The notes: generated from the letters alone by a model not told the origin. DNA of 64,000 bases from Azospirillum brasilense (GCF_005222205.1 NZ_CP032349.1:496001-560000), one strand, 5' to 3'; positions 26,877 through 35,366 are shown, counted from the first letter of the stretch. Numbers and translations are program-made.

Positions 26877-28348
26877 GCGGGCCGGACCCCTTGCGGATCG
26901 TCATCGTCGGCGCCGGCGTGTCGGGCAGCGGCGTGGCGGCCGGGCTGGTGCGCGCCGGCGCCCTGGACGGCTTCTCCGCGCAGGTCGAACTGGTGGACCC
27001 GCGGCCGTCGCTCGGCGCCGGCTTGACCTATGCCCCCGGCGGCGATCCGCGCCATCGGGTGAACGTGCCCTCCGTCCGCATGGTGGCGGCGACCGGCCGG
27101 ACGGGGGAGGAGGGCGCGGAGGAGGATTTCCATCGCTGGTGCCTGGAGCGCGGCGTGCTGGAGGCCGATCCGGGGGGCTGGTCGGAGGGGCTTCACTACC
27201 CCGCGCGGTCGGAATTCGGGCGCTACCTCGACGAACGGCTGCGGTCGCTCTTCGCGGCGCCCGGACCGGTGCGGGTGACCCACCGCCGCGACCGGGCGGT
27301 CGCCGCCCATCGCCGTGGGACCTCCGGCGGAACGGGGTTCGTCGTGGAGATGGCCGGCGGCCGGGTGTCGGAGGCCGATGCCCTCGTTCTGTGCACGGGA
27401 AACCCGCCCCCCGTGCTGCCGGGCGTGCTGGCGACGCTGGGCGGACACCCGCGGGTCGTCGCCGATCCCTGGGCGCCGGGCGCCCTCGACGGCGTTGCGC
27501 GGGACGACCGGGTGCTGATCGTCGGCACCGGCCTGACCATGGGGGACGTGGTGGCCACGCTGCTCGGCCGCGGCCATCGCGGACCGCTGACCGCCCTGTC
27601 GCGCCACGGGCTGGTGCCGCGCCCGCGTCCGGCCCAGGCCACGTCCTGGACCGATTTCACCGCCGACCCGGCCACCCGTGTCGGCGACCTGCTGCGCCGC
27701 GTGCGCGCCGCGGTCGCCGCCGCCCGGCAGGCGGGACGGCCGTGGACCGACGTGCTGGAAAGCGTGCGTCTTCAGAATGGAGCGTTGTGGTCCGCCCTGC
27801 CGATGGACGAGCGGCGGCGGTTCCAGCGCCATCTGCGGGTCTGGTGGGACGTCCACCGCTTCCAGGCAGCCCCGCAGATCGCTCGTCTGATGGAGGACGC
27901 GCGGGCGGACGGACGCCTCGCCGTGCTGGCCGGCCGGCTGGTCGCGGCAAGCGCCGAGGAGGACGGCGGCTTGGGCGGTGGCGGGCTGTGGGTCGTCCAC
28001 CGGCCGCGTGGCGGGGATGGTCTGGTCGGGCGGGGCTACGATGCCCTGGTGAACTGCACCGGCGCCGGGCACGGTACCGCCTTCGGCCGCGACGCGCTGC
28101 TGGCCGGCTTGGCCGCCCAGGGGCTGATCCGGCCGGACCGGCTTGGCCTGGGCGTCGAGGTCGATGACCGCGGACGGGCGCTCGACTCCGATGGCCGACC
28201 GGTTCCCGGCCTGTTCGTCGTCGGGCCGCCGACCCGCGGCAGCCTGGGCGAGGTGGTCGGCGCGTCGGAAATCGTCCCTCACGCGCTGGCCGTCGTCGGG
28301 GCTCTGACGGGCCTGCGCCACGGCCGCGACCAGCCGCCGCCCGGATAG
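26873..28348 (+). CDS. FAD/NAD(P)-binding protein (COG4529-like)
   Basis: 491 aa. N-terminal dinucleotide motif IVIVGAGVSGSGVAAGLVRA, then GAGLTYAPGGDPRHRVNVPS, a second nucleotide-binding motif VLIVGTGLTMGDVVATLL at the centre, and a C-terminal PVPGLFVVGPPTRGSLGEVVG. This is the layout of the FAD-NAD(P)-binding family of uncharacterised oxidoreductases. It overlaps the amidohydrolase by four bases and ends the operon that starts at 20426. It runs convergently into the encapsulin operon, 5 bp away. The reaction is unknown. Confidence 0.82.
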   Translation: MSGPDPLRIVIVGAGVSGSGVAAGLVRAGALDGFSAQVELVDPRPSLGAGLTYAPGGDPRHRVNVPSVRMVAATGRTGEEGAEEDFHRWCLERGVLEADPGGWSEGLHYPARSEFGRYLDERLRSLFAAPGPVRVTHRRDRAVAAHRRGTSGGTGFVVEMAGGRVSEADALVLCTGNPPPVLPGVLATLGGHPRVVADPWAPGALDGVARDDRVLIVGTGLTMGDVVATLLGRGHRGPLTALSRHGLVPRPRPAQATSWTDFTADPATRVGDLLRRVRAAVAAARQAGRPWTDVLESVRLQNGALWSALPMDERRRFQRHLRVWWDVHRFQAAPQIARLMEDARADGRLAVLAGRLVAASAEEDGGLGGGGLWVVHRPRGGDGLVGRGYDALVNCTGAGHGTAFGRDALLAGLAAQGLIRPDRLGLGVEVDDRGRALDSDGRPVPGLFVVGPPTRGSLGEVVGASEIVPHALAVVGALTGLRHGRDQPPPG

Positions 28349-28353
28349 CCCCG

Positions 28354-29226
28354 TCAGATCGTGTATTCGGGTTCGGGCAGGCTCATGTCCATTTCCACCG
28401 CCGGAGCCTGGCCGGAGGTGGACCAGCCGACGACGCGGGCGGGAACGCCGGCCACCGTGGCGCCGGCCGGAACCGGTTTCAAAACGACGCTGCCGGCGCC
28501 GACCTTGGCGTGGCGGCCCACCTCGATGTTGCCCAGCACCTTGGCCCCGGCGGCCAGAAGCACCCCGTCGCGCACCTTGGGATGACGGTCGCCATGCTCC
28601 TTGCCGGTGCCGCCCAGCGTGACGCCCTGGAGGATCGACACGTCGTCGCCGACCACGGCAGTCTCGCCGATCACCACCCCCGTCCCGTGGTCGATCAGCA
28701 CGCCGCGCCCGATGGAGACGGCGGGATGGATGTCCACCGCGAACACCTCCGACACCCGGCTCTGCAGGAAATGCGCGAGGTCGCGGCGCCCCTGCGTCCA
28801 CAGCCAGTGGGCGACGCGGTGCCATTGCAGAGCGTGGAACCCCTTGAAGTAGAGGAAGGGCGTCAGAATTCCGTCCGCGGCCGGATCGCGGGTCACGATG
28901 GCCGTCAGGTCGGCGACCGCCGCCGCGACGATGCCGGGATCGCCGGCATGGGCCTGCTCGGTGATGTCGGCCAGCCGCTCGGCGGGGATGTACCAGTCGC
29001 CCAGCTTGCGCGCCAGATGCCCGCCGAGCGCGGAGGCGAAGCCGTCGTGCGACAGCACCGCGATGTGGATGAAGCTGCGCAGCAGCGGATCGCCGTCCGC
29101 CGCGGCCTCCGCCTCGGCGCGCAGACGCGCCCACAGGGCCGCCCGCTCCCGGTCGGAGTCCGTCTCGAATCCACCATGGTTGGCGGTCGCTTGTGCGAAG
29201 CGGGCGGGGGTGACGATGCGGCCCAT
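28354..29226 (-). CDS. cysE: Serine O-acetyltransferase (SrpH/CysE type)
   Basis: 290 aa. The N-terminal helical domain (DPLLRSFIHIAVLSHDGFAS, LARKLGDWYIP) is followed by the left-handed beta-helix: FAVDIHPAVSIGRGVLIDHG with the catalytic Asp and His, VVIGETAVVGDDVSILQGVT, and VLGNIEVGRHAKVGAGSVVL. It makes O-acetylserine, the acceptor that sulfide turns into cysteine. It is the last gene of the encapsulin operon, 17 bp after the cysteine desulfurase. SAT genes are known companions of family 2A encapsulins (srpH with srpI). Confidence 0.92.
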   Translation of the reverse strand: MGRIVTPARFAQATANHGGFETDSDRERAALWARLRAEAEAAADGDPLLRSFIHIAVLSHDGFASALGGHLARKLGDWYIPAERLADITEQAHAGDPGIVAAAVADLTAIVTRDPAADGILTPFLYFKGFHALQWHRVAHWLWTQGRRDLAHFLQSRVSEVFAVDIHPAVSIGRGVLIDHGTGVVIGETAVVGDDVSILQGVTLGGTGKEHGDRHPKVRDGVLLAAGAKVLGNIEVGRHAKVGAGSVVLKPVPAGATVAGVPARVVGWSTSGQAPAVEMDMSLPEPEYTI

Positions 29227-29243
29227 GGGGCGTTTCCTTCCGG

Positions 29244-31130
29244 TCAGTGGCCGCGCCGGACCAGCGTGTGGCGGATGCGGTGCAGGGCGGCGGTCAGCGC
29301 GTCGAGGTCCTCGCAGGTGTTGTAGAAGGCCAGCGACGGACGCACCGTGCTCTCCACCCCGAAGCGCCGCAGGATCGGCTGCGCGCAATGATGGCCGGAG
29401 CGCACCGCGATGCCCTCCCGGTCCAGCGCCCGCCCCACCTCCTCCGTCCGGCAGCCGTCGAGAACGAAGGAGAGGACTCCGGCCTTCTCGCGCGCCGTGC
29501 CGATCAGCCGCAGGCCGGGAACGGTCGACAGGCCGGCTGTGGCGTACTCCAGCAGGGAATGCTCGTAGGCGGCGATGACCGGCATGCCGATGCGCTCGAT
29601 ATAGTCGATGGCGGCACCCAGCCCCACCGCGTCGGCGATGTTGCCGGTTCCGGCCTCGAACCGCATGGGGGCGGGCTGGTAGACGGTCTTCTCGAAGGTC
29701 ACGTCGGCGATCATGTTGCCGCCGCCCTGCCAGGGCCGCATGCCCTCCAGCACCTCTTGCCGGCCGTAGAGCAGGCCGATGCCGGTCGGGCCGAACATCT
29801 TGTGGCCGGACAGCACGAAGAAGTCGCAGCCCAGTGCCTGCACGTTCACCGGCATGTGCGACACCGCCTGCGCGCCGTCCACCAGCGTGACGGCCCCGGC
29901 GGAGCGCGCCATCGCCACCATCTCCGCCGCCGGGGTCACCGTGCCGAGCGCGTTTGACACCAGCGTGAGCGACACCAGACGGGTGCGCGGGTTCAGCAGC
30001 CGGGCGAACTCGTCCAGCCGGATCTGGCCGTCCTCGTCCACCGGGACCACCCGCAGCCGCGCCCCGGTCTCGGCGCAGAGCTGCTGCCACGGCACGATGT
30101 TGGCGTGATGCTCCAGCCAGGTGACGACGATCTCGTCGCCCTCGCGGATGTGCTGGCGGCCCCACGCCTTGGCGACGAGGTTGATCGCCTCGGTCGCGCC
30201 GCGGACGAAGACGATCTCGCTCGTGTCGGCGGCCCCGACGAAGCGGCGGGCCTTCTCGCGGGCCTCCTCATAGGCGTCGGTGGCGCGGGCGGCCAGCGCG
30301 TGGGCGGCGCGGTGAATGTTGGAATTCTCCTCCGCGTAGAAGCGGGCGAGCCGGTCAATCACCGCCTGCGGCTTCTGCGTGGTGGCGGCGTTGTCCAGCC
30401 AGATCAGCGGCTTGCCGTGCACCGTCTGGTTCAGGATCGGGAAGTCGCGGCGCGCGGCGCGCGGGTCGAAGGCCGGGCTGGCGGGCAGCGGAAGATCCGG
30501 CACCTGCTCGGCGCGGAGCTGCACCGACAGGGCGCCGACCTCCACCAGAAGTCCGGGGGCGGAGGGTACGGTGGCAGAGGGCGCTGTGGCAGAGGGCGCT
30601 GTGGTGCCGCGGTCGGCCGCCGCGTCGCGCCCGCCGTCGAGGAAATAGGGCGCGCCGGAGGGCAGGGGCGGAGCGCCCGCGACCGGCCCCCCAACCGGCG
30701 TGGAGGGAACCGTGGCCGCGCCCGGCAGCGGCGGGACCAGCGACAGGGCGCCGCCCAGCGAATGCAGGATCGACCCCAGCCCGCCGTCGCCGGTCGCCGG
30801 CGGCACGGCGGGCGCCGTGGGCCGCAGCGAAGGGGCGGGGGAGAAGGACGGGTTGGCCGCCGGACCCGGCTGCGGCGCCGCGGGCAGCGGACCCGGCGCC
30901 TGCGCCGCCGACAGCCCGGACGGCGGGGCCACGGCGGGCGCCGGGCCGGAGGGAAGGGCCTGGAAGAACTGGTTCGCGAGGCGGGCGATCAGACCGACAT
31001 CCGGCCCGATACCCGGCCCGATGCCCGGCCCAATGTCCGGTGAGCCGGACTCCGGCCCGCCGAACCCCGCCGCCGGTGGCGGCAGGGTCAGGGCGACGGC
31101 GTCAGGCGTAGTCATAGTAGTTGCCGACAT
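29244..31130 (-). CDS. Family 2A encapsulin cargo: cysteine desulfurase with long disordered targeting arm
   Basis: 628 aa from the ATG at 31130, which has GGAGG six bases upstream. Residues 1-220 are a Pro/Ala/Gly-rich, low-complexity arm with a few conserved-looking islands (LIARLANQFFQAL at 47-59, GLGSILHSLGGALSL at 117-131, PYFLDGG at 161-167, LLVEVGALSVQLRAEQVPDL at 194-213). Residues 221-628 are a SufS-type class V desulfurase: PLP lysine K444 in LSGHKMFGPTG and catalytic C582 in RSGHHCAQP. It takes sulfur from cysteine. The gene start overlaps the shell gene by 29 bp. The arm is expected to tether the enzyme inside the shell, as shown for SrpI-associated desulfurases. Confidence 0.93.
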   Translation of the reverse strand: MSATTMTTPDAVALTLPPPAAGFGGPESGSPDIGPGIGPGIGPDVGLIARLANQFFQALPSGPAPAVAPPSGLSAAQAPGPLPAAPQPGPAANPSFSPAPSLRPTAPAVPPATGDGGLGSILHSLGGALSLVPPLPGAATVPSTPVGGPVAGAPPLPSGAPYFLDGGRDAAADRGTTAPSATAPSATVPSAPGLLVEVGALSVQLRAEQVPDLPLPASPAFDPRAARRDFPILNQTVHGKPLIWLDNAATTQKPQAVIDRLARFYAEENSNIHRAAHALAARATDAYEEAREKARRFVGAADTSEIVFVRGATEAINLVAKAWGRQHIREGDEIVVTWLEHHANIVPWQQLCAETGARLRVVPVDEDGQIRLDEFARLLNPRTRLVSLTLVSNALGTVTPAAEMVAMARSAGAVTLVDGAQAVSHMPVNVQALGCDFFVLSGHKMFGPTGIGLLYGRQEVLEGMRPWQGGGNMIADVTFEKTVYQPAPMRFEAGTGNIADAVGLGAAIDYIERIGMPVIAAYEHSLLEYATAGLSTVPGLRLIGTAREKAGVLSFVLDGCRTEEVGRALDREGIAVRSGHHCAQPILRRFGVESTVRPSLAFYNTCEDLDALTAALHRIRHTLVRRGH

Positions 31131-32031
31131 GGACATCCTCCAGCACGCCGATGGCATCCTCGGTCAGGATCGCGGCCGAGCAGTAGAGCGAGATCAGGTA
31201 CGAGGCGATGGCCTTGCGGTTGATCCCCATGAAGCGGACCGACAGGCTGGGGGCCACCTCGCCGGGGACACCGGGCTGGAACAGGCCGATCACGCCCTGC
31301 TTCGCCTCGCCGGTGCGCAGCAGGAGGATGTTGGTGCGGCCTTCGGGCGTGACGTGCAGCTTGTCGCTGGGAATCAGCGGCAGGCCGCGCCAGGTCAGGA
31401 AGGGCGAGCCGTGCAGGGTGACCGTGGGCGGCGGAACGCCGCGGCGGGTGCATTCGCGCCCGAAGGCGGCGATGGCGCGCGGGTGGGCCAGGAAGAAGGC
31501 CGGCTCCTTCCACACCTTGGCGATCAGCTCGTCCAGATCGTCGGGGGTGGGCTGGCCCTTGCGCGTCTTGATGCGCTGGCCGGGGGCGGCGTTGGTCAGC
31601 AGGCCGTATTCGGCGTTGTTGATCAGCTCGCTCTCCTGGCGCTCCTTCACCTTTTCGATCAGCAAACGGAGCTGCTCCTGGATCTGATCGATCGGATGGC
31701 TGTAGAGGTCGGAGACGCGGGTCTGCACGTCGAGAACGGTGGTGACCGCGTTCAGCGAATATTCCCGCGGGTTCTCGTCATAGGGGACGAAGGTCTCCGG
31801 CAGGTCGGCGTCGTTGCGCGGGCTGCACTCCACCTCGGTCCGCACCTGCCCCTGGGGGTCGACGACCCGGTTCAGGCGGTAGATGCCGGCCTCCACTGGG
31901 GTCCAGGGCAGGAAGGACACCAGCCAGCGCGGCGTTATGCCCGACCATTGCGCCCGTGTCTTCGTGGCGTTGGCGAGCTGGCGGGCCGCCTGCTCGTTCA
32001 ATGTTCGGCGCAGTTCGGTGTCTTCGGACAT
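31102..32031 (-). CDS. srpI: Family 2A encapsulin nanocompartment shell protein (SrpI-like)
   Basis: 309 aa, the usual length for family 2A shells. Recognised by the N-terminal arm (LRRTLNEQAARQLANATKT, ITPRWLVSFLPWTPVEAGIY), the central IDQIQEQLRLLIEKVKERQE and EYGLLTNAAPGQRI, and the end VRFMGINRKAIASYLISLY to VGNYYDYA. There is no cyclic-nucleotide-binding insert, which separates it from family 2B. The HK97-fold subunits assemble into a hollow protein shell that holds the desulfurase. AAGGAG precedes the ATG. The cysteine desulfurase and SAT genes follow on the same strand. Related shells respond to sulfur starvation or store elemental sulfur in other bacteria. Confidence 0.95.
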   Translation of the reverse strand: MSEDTELRRTLNEQAARQLANATKTRAQWSGITPRWLVSFLPWTPVEAGIYRLNRVVDPQGQVRTEVECSPRNDADLPETFVPYDENPREYSLNAVTTVLDVQTRVSDLYSHPIDQIQEQLRLLIEKVKERQESELINNAEYGLLTNAAPGQRIKTRKGQPTPDDLDELIAKVWKEPAFFLAHPRAIAAFGRECTRRGVPPPTVTLHGSPFLTWRGLPLIPSDKLHVTPEGRTNILLLRTGEAKQGVIGLFQPGVPGEVAPSLSVRFMGINRKAIASYLISLYCSAAILTEDAIGVLEDVHVGNYYDYA

Positions 32032-32644
32032 GGATAGGCTCCTTGACGGAAAGGCGGCTTGAGAAAGGCGGCGGGACGAAAACGGCAGCCGGCGCCATGC
32101 ACCGACTCCGGGGAATCGGCGGCTTGCGGATGCGGGGATGAAAGGTCGATGGGCGGGAACGGAAATCCCGGCTCGGCGAAACGGCCTATGGGGTGGCGCC
32201 GCCCCGCCGAAGGTGGATATGACCATGCATCGCTTTCGCCGCGGTCTCAAGCATTGGTGGCAGCGCATGCGTCGATTGGTCTGCTATAACAGACAAGCCT
32301 CCGCTGCATTGGACGAAGACCCGGCGAAAGGAATTCCGGCGAATCATGGGCGGTCTGGATGATTATTTCCTGTTTTGTAAATAGATATTGCGGGCGATTA
32401 TCTCCTTCTCCGGCGATAGGCCGTTCGATCATCCACACGAGCTCTTCGGATAATTGGTTGAAACCCTCGCGCGATTCGCGGCGTTCCTCGCGATAGGCAG
32501 CTTGGCGATGGGATTGTTCGCCCTCCGGTAAGCACGCATGGGGCATGTATTACACAAAGAGCGTGCGGCTGCGCCTTGTTAAATCTATTTGAACAGTAGG
32601 CAATGAGCGTTATCCTCCCCTCGTTGCAGGGCATGTCCTGCGCA
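32032..32644. promoter_or_regulatory. Divergent intergenic region (encapsulin operon / XRE-cupin gene)
   Basis: 613 bp. The middle (about 32280-32420 and 32540-32600) is AT-rich relative to the genome and should hold the two divergent promoters. A possible 48-codon ORF at 32219 on the plus strand is preceded by AAGGTGG but has no recognisable product, so I do not call it. No intrinsic terminator or well-known box was found. Confidence 0.5.
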
Positions 32645-33259
32645 ATGAGGGAACGAGCCGTGAGCGCGGCGAACGACGACCAAGACCCCAGCACGCCTGA
32701 ATCGGCGATCCCCGCCGCCCTTGGCCGCAATCTGAGACGGCTGCGCACCCGTCAGGGGCTGTCTTTGGAACGGTTGGCCCGGCTGTCCGGCGTCAGCCGG
32801 GCGATGCTGGGACAGATCGAGCTGGGACGCAGCGCCCCCACCATCACCTTGCTGTGGAAGATCGCCCGCGCCCTCGACGTGACGCTGACGGCCCTGACCC
32901 GGCTGGACGGGCGGGGCGAGGTGCTTCTGATGCGGGAGGATCAGGCGCGCAGCTTCGTCTCGCGGGACGGGCTGGTGCGGTCGCGGTCCCTCGCGCCGCC
33001 GGGGGAGGGGAGGGGGGCCGACCTCCTGGAAATCCGCCTGCGGCCGGGGGGCTGCGAAAACGGCGGCGGCGTCTCCTCCGGTGCCAGCATCAACCTGGTG
33101 GTGGTGGAGGGAGCCGTGGAACTGCGCGTCGGCAAGGGATCGCACCGTCTCGCGGCCGGCGACGCCGTCCTGTTCGAGGCGGAACGCACCTACCAGTGCC
33201 GCAACGCCGACGATGTGGACGCCCGCCTGTTTCTGGTCCTTTCGCATGGGGAAGGTTGA
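32645..33259 (+). CDS. XRE-family regulator with C-terminal cupin domain
   Basis: 204 aa from the ATG at 32645. A GTG at 32660 has a better ribosome site (GAGGGA), and an ATG at 32603 is also in frame, so the start is uncertain. The helix-turn-helix (LRRLRTRQGLSLERLARLSG, SRAMLGQIELGRSAPTITLL) is followed by a linker and a cupin fold (LVVVEGAVELRVGKGSHRLA, GDAVLFEAERTYQCRNAD). It is divergent from the encapsulin shell operon, hence its likely regulator. Cupins of this class sense small ligands; the signal here, perhaps cysteine or a sulfur metabolite, is not shown by the sequence. Confidence 0.88.
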   Translation: MRERAVSAANDDQDPSTPESAIPAALGRNLRRLRTRQGLSLERLARLSGVSRAMLGQIELGRSAPTITLLWKIARALDVTLTALTRLDGRGEVLLMREDQARSFVSRDGLVRSRSLAPPGEGRGADLLEIRLRPGGCENGGGVSSGASINLVVVEGAVELRVGKGSHRLAAGDAVLFEAERTYQCRNADDVDARLFLVLSHGEG

Positions 33260-33413
33260 GGACGGCTCCTGAGGCTGTGCACCCTGCAGCGGATCCGCGT
33301 TTCGAAACGCGGGCCGACAACAGCTCCGCCGTCAGCCCCTTCTCCGGCACCGCCGCCTTCTCCCACCAGGGTCCGATCCCCGAGCGCCGCGCCCGACCCT
33401 CGCGGCCGTGCGC

Positions 33414-33427
33414 TTGACCGCCGTCAA
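33414..33427. promoter_or_regulatory. FNR/DNR-type box upstream of norC
   Basis: TTGAC-CGCC-GTCAA, a perfect palindrome centred about 124 bp before the norC start. Crp/Fnr regulators of the FNR/DNR type bind such sites and switch on nor genes in response to low oxygen and nitric oxide. Identical half-sites recur at 39287, 50577 and (one half) 53745. Confidence 0.82.
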
Positions 33428-33544
33428 GGATAGTCGCACCAAAACAGTCAACTTTCTCCGGCATGGCGCACGGCCAACGCTGCTCAAGGCCCCTCCGTTC
33501 CACGCAGGTCTGACTCGGGGGCCTGACCCAGGAGAAACGAACGC

Positions 33545-33997
33545 ATGACGGAACGCTTCACCAAAGCGGCCGCCCGAAACATCTTTTACGGCGGATCGCT
33601 CTTCTTCTTCGCCGCCTTCGTCTCGCTGACGGCGGCAAGCCACATCTACGTCGTCAACACCGGCACCGACAGCAAGGGACTGACCGACAGCGTCGCCCGC
33701 GGCAAGCATGTGTGGGAGAAGAACTCCTGCATCAACTGCCACACGCTGCTGGGCGAGGGCGCCTACTTCGCGCCGGAGCTGGGCAATGTCTGGGTCCGCT
33801 ACGGCGGCGACAAGGACCCGGAGGGGGCGCGCGCCGCCCTGGCCGGCTGGATGGCCGCCCAGCCCAGCGGCATCGAGGGCCGCCGCCAGATGCCGCAGTT
33901 CCACCTGACGGAGCAGGAGGTCAACGACCTCGCCGCCTTCCTGGAGTGGACCAGCCGCATCAACACCCAGAACTGGCCGCCGAAGATTTCCGGCTGA
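33545..33997 (+). CDS. norC: Nitric oxide reductase subunit C
   Basis: 150 aa membrane-anchored cytochrome c. One N-terminal membrane helix (IFYGGSLFFFAAFVSLTAAS), then a periplasmic domain with the heme c site C62-x2-C65-H66 (SCINCHTLLG) and a methionine ligand in RRQMPQF. It passes electrons from periplasmic cytochrome c or cupredoxin to NorB. First gene of norCBQD, 16 bp before norB, with an FNR-type box upstream. Confidence 0.96.
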   Translation: MTERFTKAAARNIFYGGSLFFFAAFVSLTAASHIYVVNTGTDSKGLTDSVARGKHVWEKNSCINCHTLLGEGAYFAPELGNVWVRYGGDKDPEGARAALAGWMAAQPSGIEGRRQMPQFHLTEQEVNDLAAFLEWTSRINTQNWPPKISG

Positions 33998-34013
33998 CGA
34001 AGGACGAAAGGCC

Positions 34014-35366
34014 ATGAAATACCAATCGCAAAAGGTCGCGCTGCCCTACTTTTACGGCGCGCTGGTCCTGTTCGGCGTTCAGCTCCTGGTCGGCCTGCTG
34101 GCCGGCACGGTCTATGTGCTGCCCAACGTCCTGTCGGAACTGCTTCCCTTCAACATCCTGCGGATGATCCACACGAACGCGCTGATCGTCTGGCTGCTGA
34201 TGGGCTTCTTCGGAGCCGCTTACTATCTGATCCCGGAAGAGGCGGAGCGCGAGCTGCACTGCACGAAGCTGGCCTACATCCAGTTCGGCCTGTTCATGTT
34301 CGGCGCGCTGGCCGCCGTCGTCGGCTACGTCTTCCGCATCCATGAGGGGCGGGAGTTCCTGGAACAGCCGACCTGGATCAAGGTCGCCATCGTCGTCGTG
34401 GCGCTGATGTTCCTCTACAACATCTCCATGACGGTGCTGAAGGGCCGGCGGACGGTCATCACCAACATCCTGGTGATGGGGCTGTGGGGCATCGCGATCT
34501 TCTTCCTGTTCTCCTTCTACAACCCGACCAACCTCGCGCTGGACAAGATGTACTGGTGGTACGTCGTCCATCTCTGGGTCGAGGGCGTGTGGGAGCTGGT
34601 GATGGCCTCGATCCTCGCCTTCCTGATGATCAAGATGACCGGCGTCGACCGCGAGATCGTCGAGAAGTGGCTCTACGCCATCGTCGGGCTGGCCCTCTTC
34701 TCCGGACTGCTGGGCACCGGCCACCATTACTATTGGATCGGCACGCCGGGCTACTGGCAGTGGATCGGCTCGCTGTTCTCGACGCTGGAGGTCGCCCCCT
34801 TCTTCTTCATGGTCGTCTTCGCAGTGAAGATGGTGCTGAAGGGCGGGCGCGATCATCCGAACAAGGCCGCCCTGCTGTGGTCGGTCGGCTGCGCGGTGAC
34901 GGCCTTCTTCGGGGCGGGCGTCTGGGGCTTCCTGCACACGCTGTCCTGGGTCAACTACTACACCCACGGCACGCAGGTGACGGCGGCGCACGGGCATCTC
35001 GCCTTCTTCGGCGCCTATGTGATGATCAACCTCGCCATCTTCAGCTACGCCATGCCGCATCTGCGCGGCGTCGCGCCCTACCACCAGACCCTCAACAAGG
35101 CCAGCTTCTGGCTGATGACCGGCGGCATGGCGGTGATGACCTTCGCCCTGACCTTCGCCGGGGTCGTGCAGGTCCATCTGCAGCGCGTGATGGGCATGGA
35201 CTACATGACCGTCCAGGCGGAGATCGCCCCCTTCTACTGGGTGCGTCTGGCCGCCGGTGCCGCGGTGTTCATTGGCGCCGTCCTCTATCTCTACGCCCTG
35301 CTGGGACCGGTGCCCGCCGCCCGGAAGAGCACCGGGATCGGTGCCGCCGTGCAGCCCGCCGAGTGA
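34014..35366 (+). CDS. norB: Nitric oxide reductase subunit B
   Basis: 450 aa, about twelve membrane helices, usual length for cytochrome c-dependent NorB. Heme-copper oxidase-type histidines are visible: IHTNALIVWLLMG for a heme ligand, and GTGHHYYWIG plus the late VTAAHGHLAFFGAYVM region for the binuclear heme b3/FeB centre. It reduces two NO to N2O at the cytoplasmic membrane. AAAGGCC precedes the ATG. It lies within the norCBQD unit. Confidence 0.97.
   Translation: MKYQSQKVALPYFYGALVLFGVQLLVGLLAGTVYVLPNVLSELLPFNILRMIHTNALIVWLLMGFFGAAYYLIPEEAERELHCTKLAYIQFGLFMFGALAAVVGYVFRIHEGREFLEQPTWIKVAIVVVALMFLYNISMTVLKGRRTVITNILVMGLWGIAIFFLFSFYNPTNLALDKMYWWYVVHLWVEGVWELVMASILAFLMIKMTGVDREIVEKWLYAIVGLALFSGLLGTGHHYYWIGTPGYWQWIGSLFSTLEVAPFFFMVVFAVKMVLKGGRDHPNKAALLWSVGCAVTAFFGAGVWGFLHTLSWVNYYTHGTQVTAAHGHLAFFGAYVMINLAIFSYAMPHLRGVAPYHQTLNKASFWLMTGGMAVMTFALTFAGVVQVHLQRVMGMDYMTVQAEIAPFYWVRLAAGAAVFIGAVLYLYALLGPVPAARKSTGIGAAVQPAE

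Noticed and set aside
30571..30600. A possible CRISPR-like or regulatory tandem repeat
   Set aside because: The two 15-bp units are adjacent, in frame and code for APSAT repeats in the desulfurase arm, so they are a coding repeat.
28354..32031. Reading the desulfurase and acetyltransferase as ordinary suf/isc or cys housekeeping genes
   Set aside because: The long disordered arm, the overlap with the shell gene and the absence of sufBCD or iscU genes nearby argue for an encapsulin cargo operon instead.
32219..32362. A 48-codon plus-strand ORF in the encapsulin intergenic region
   Set aside because: It has a fair ribosome site but no similarity that I recognise and an Arg-rich, ordinary composition. 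Support is too weak for a gene call.
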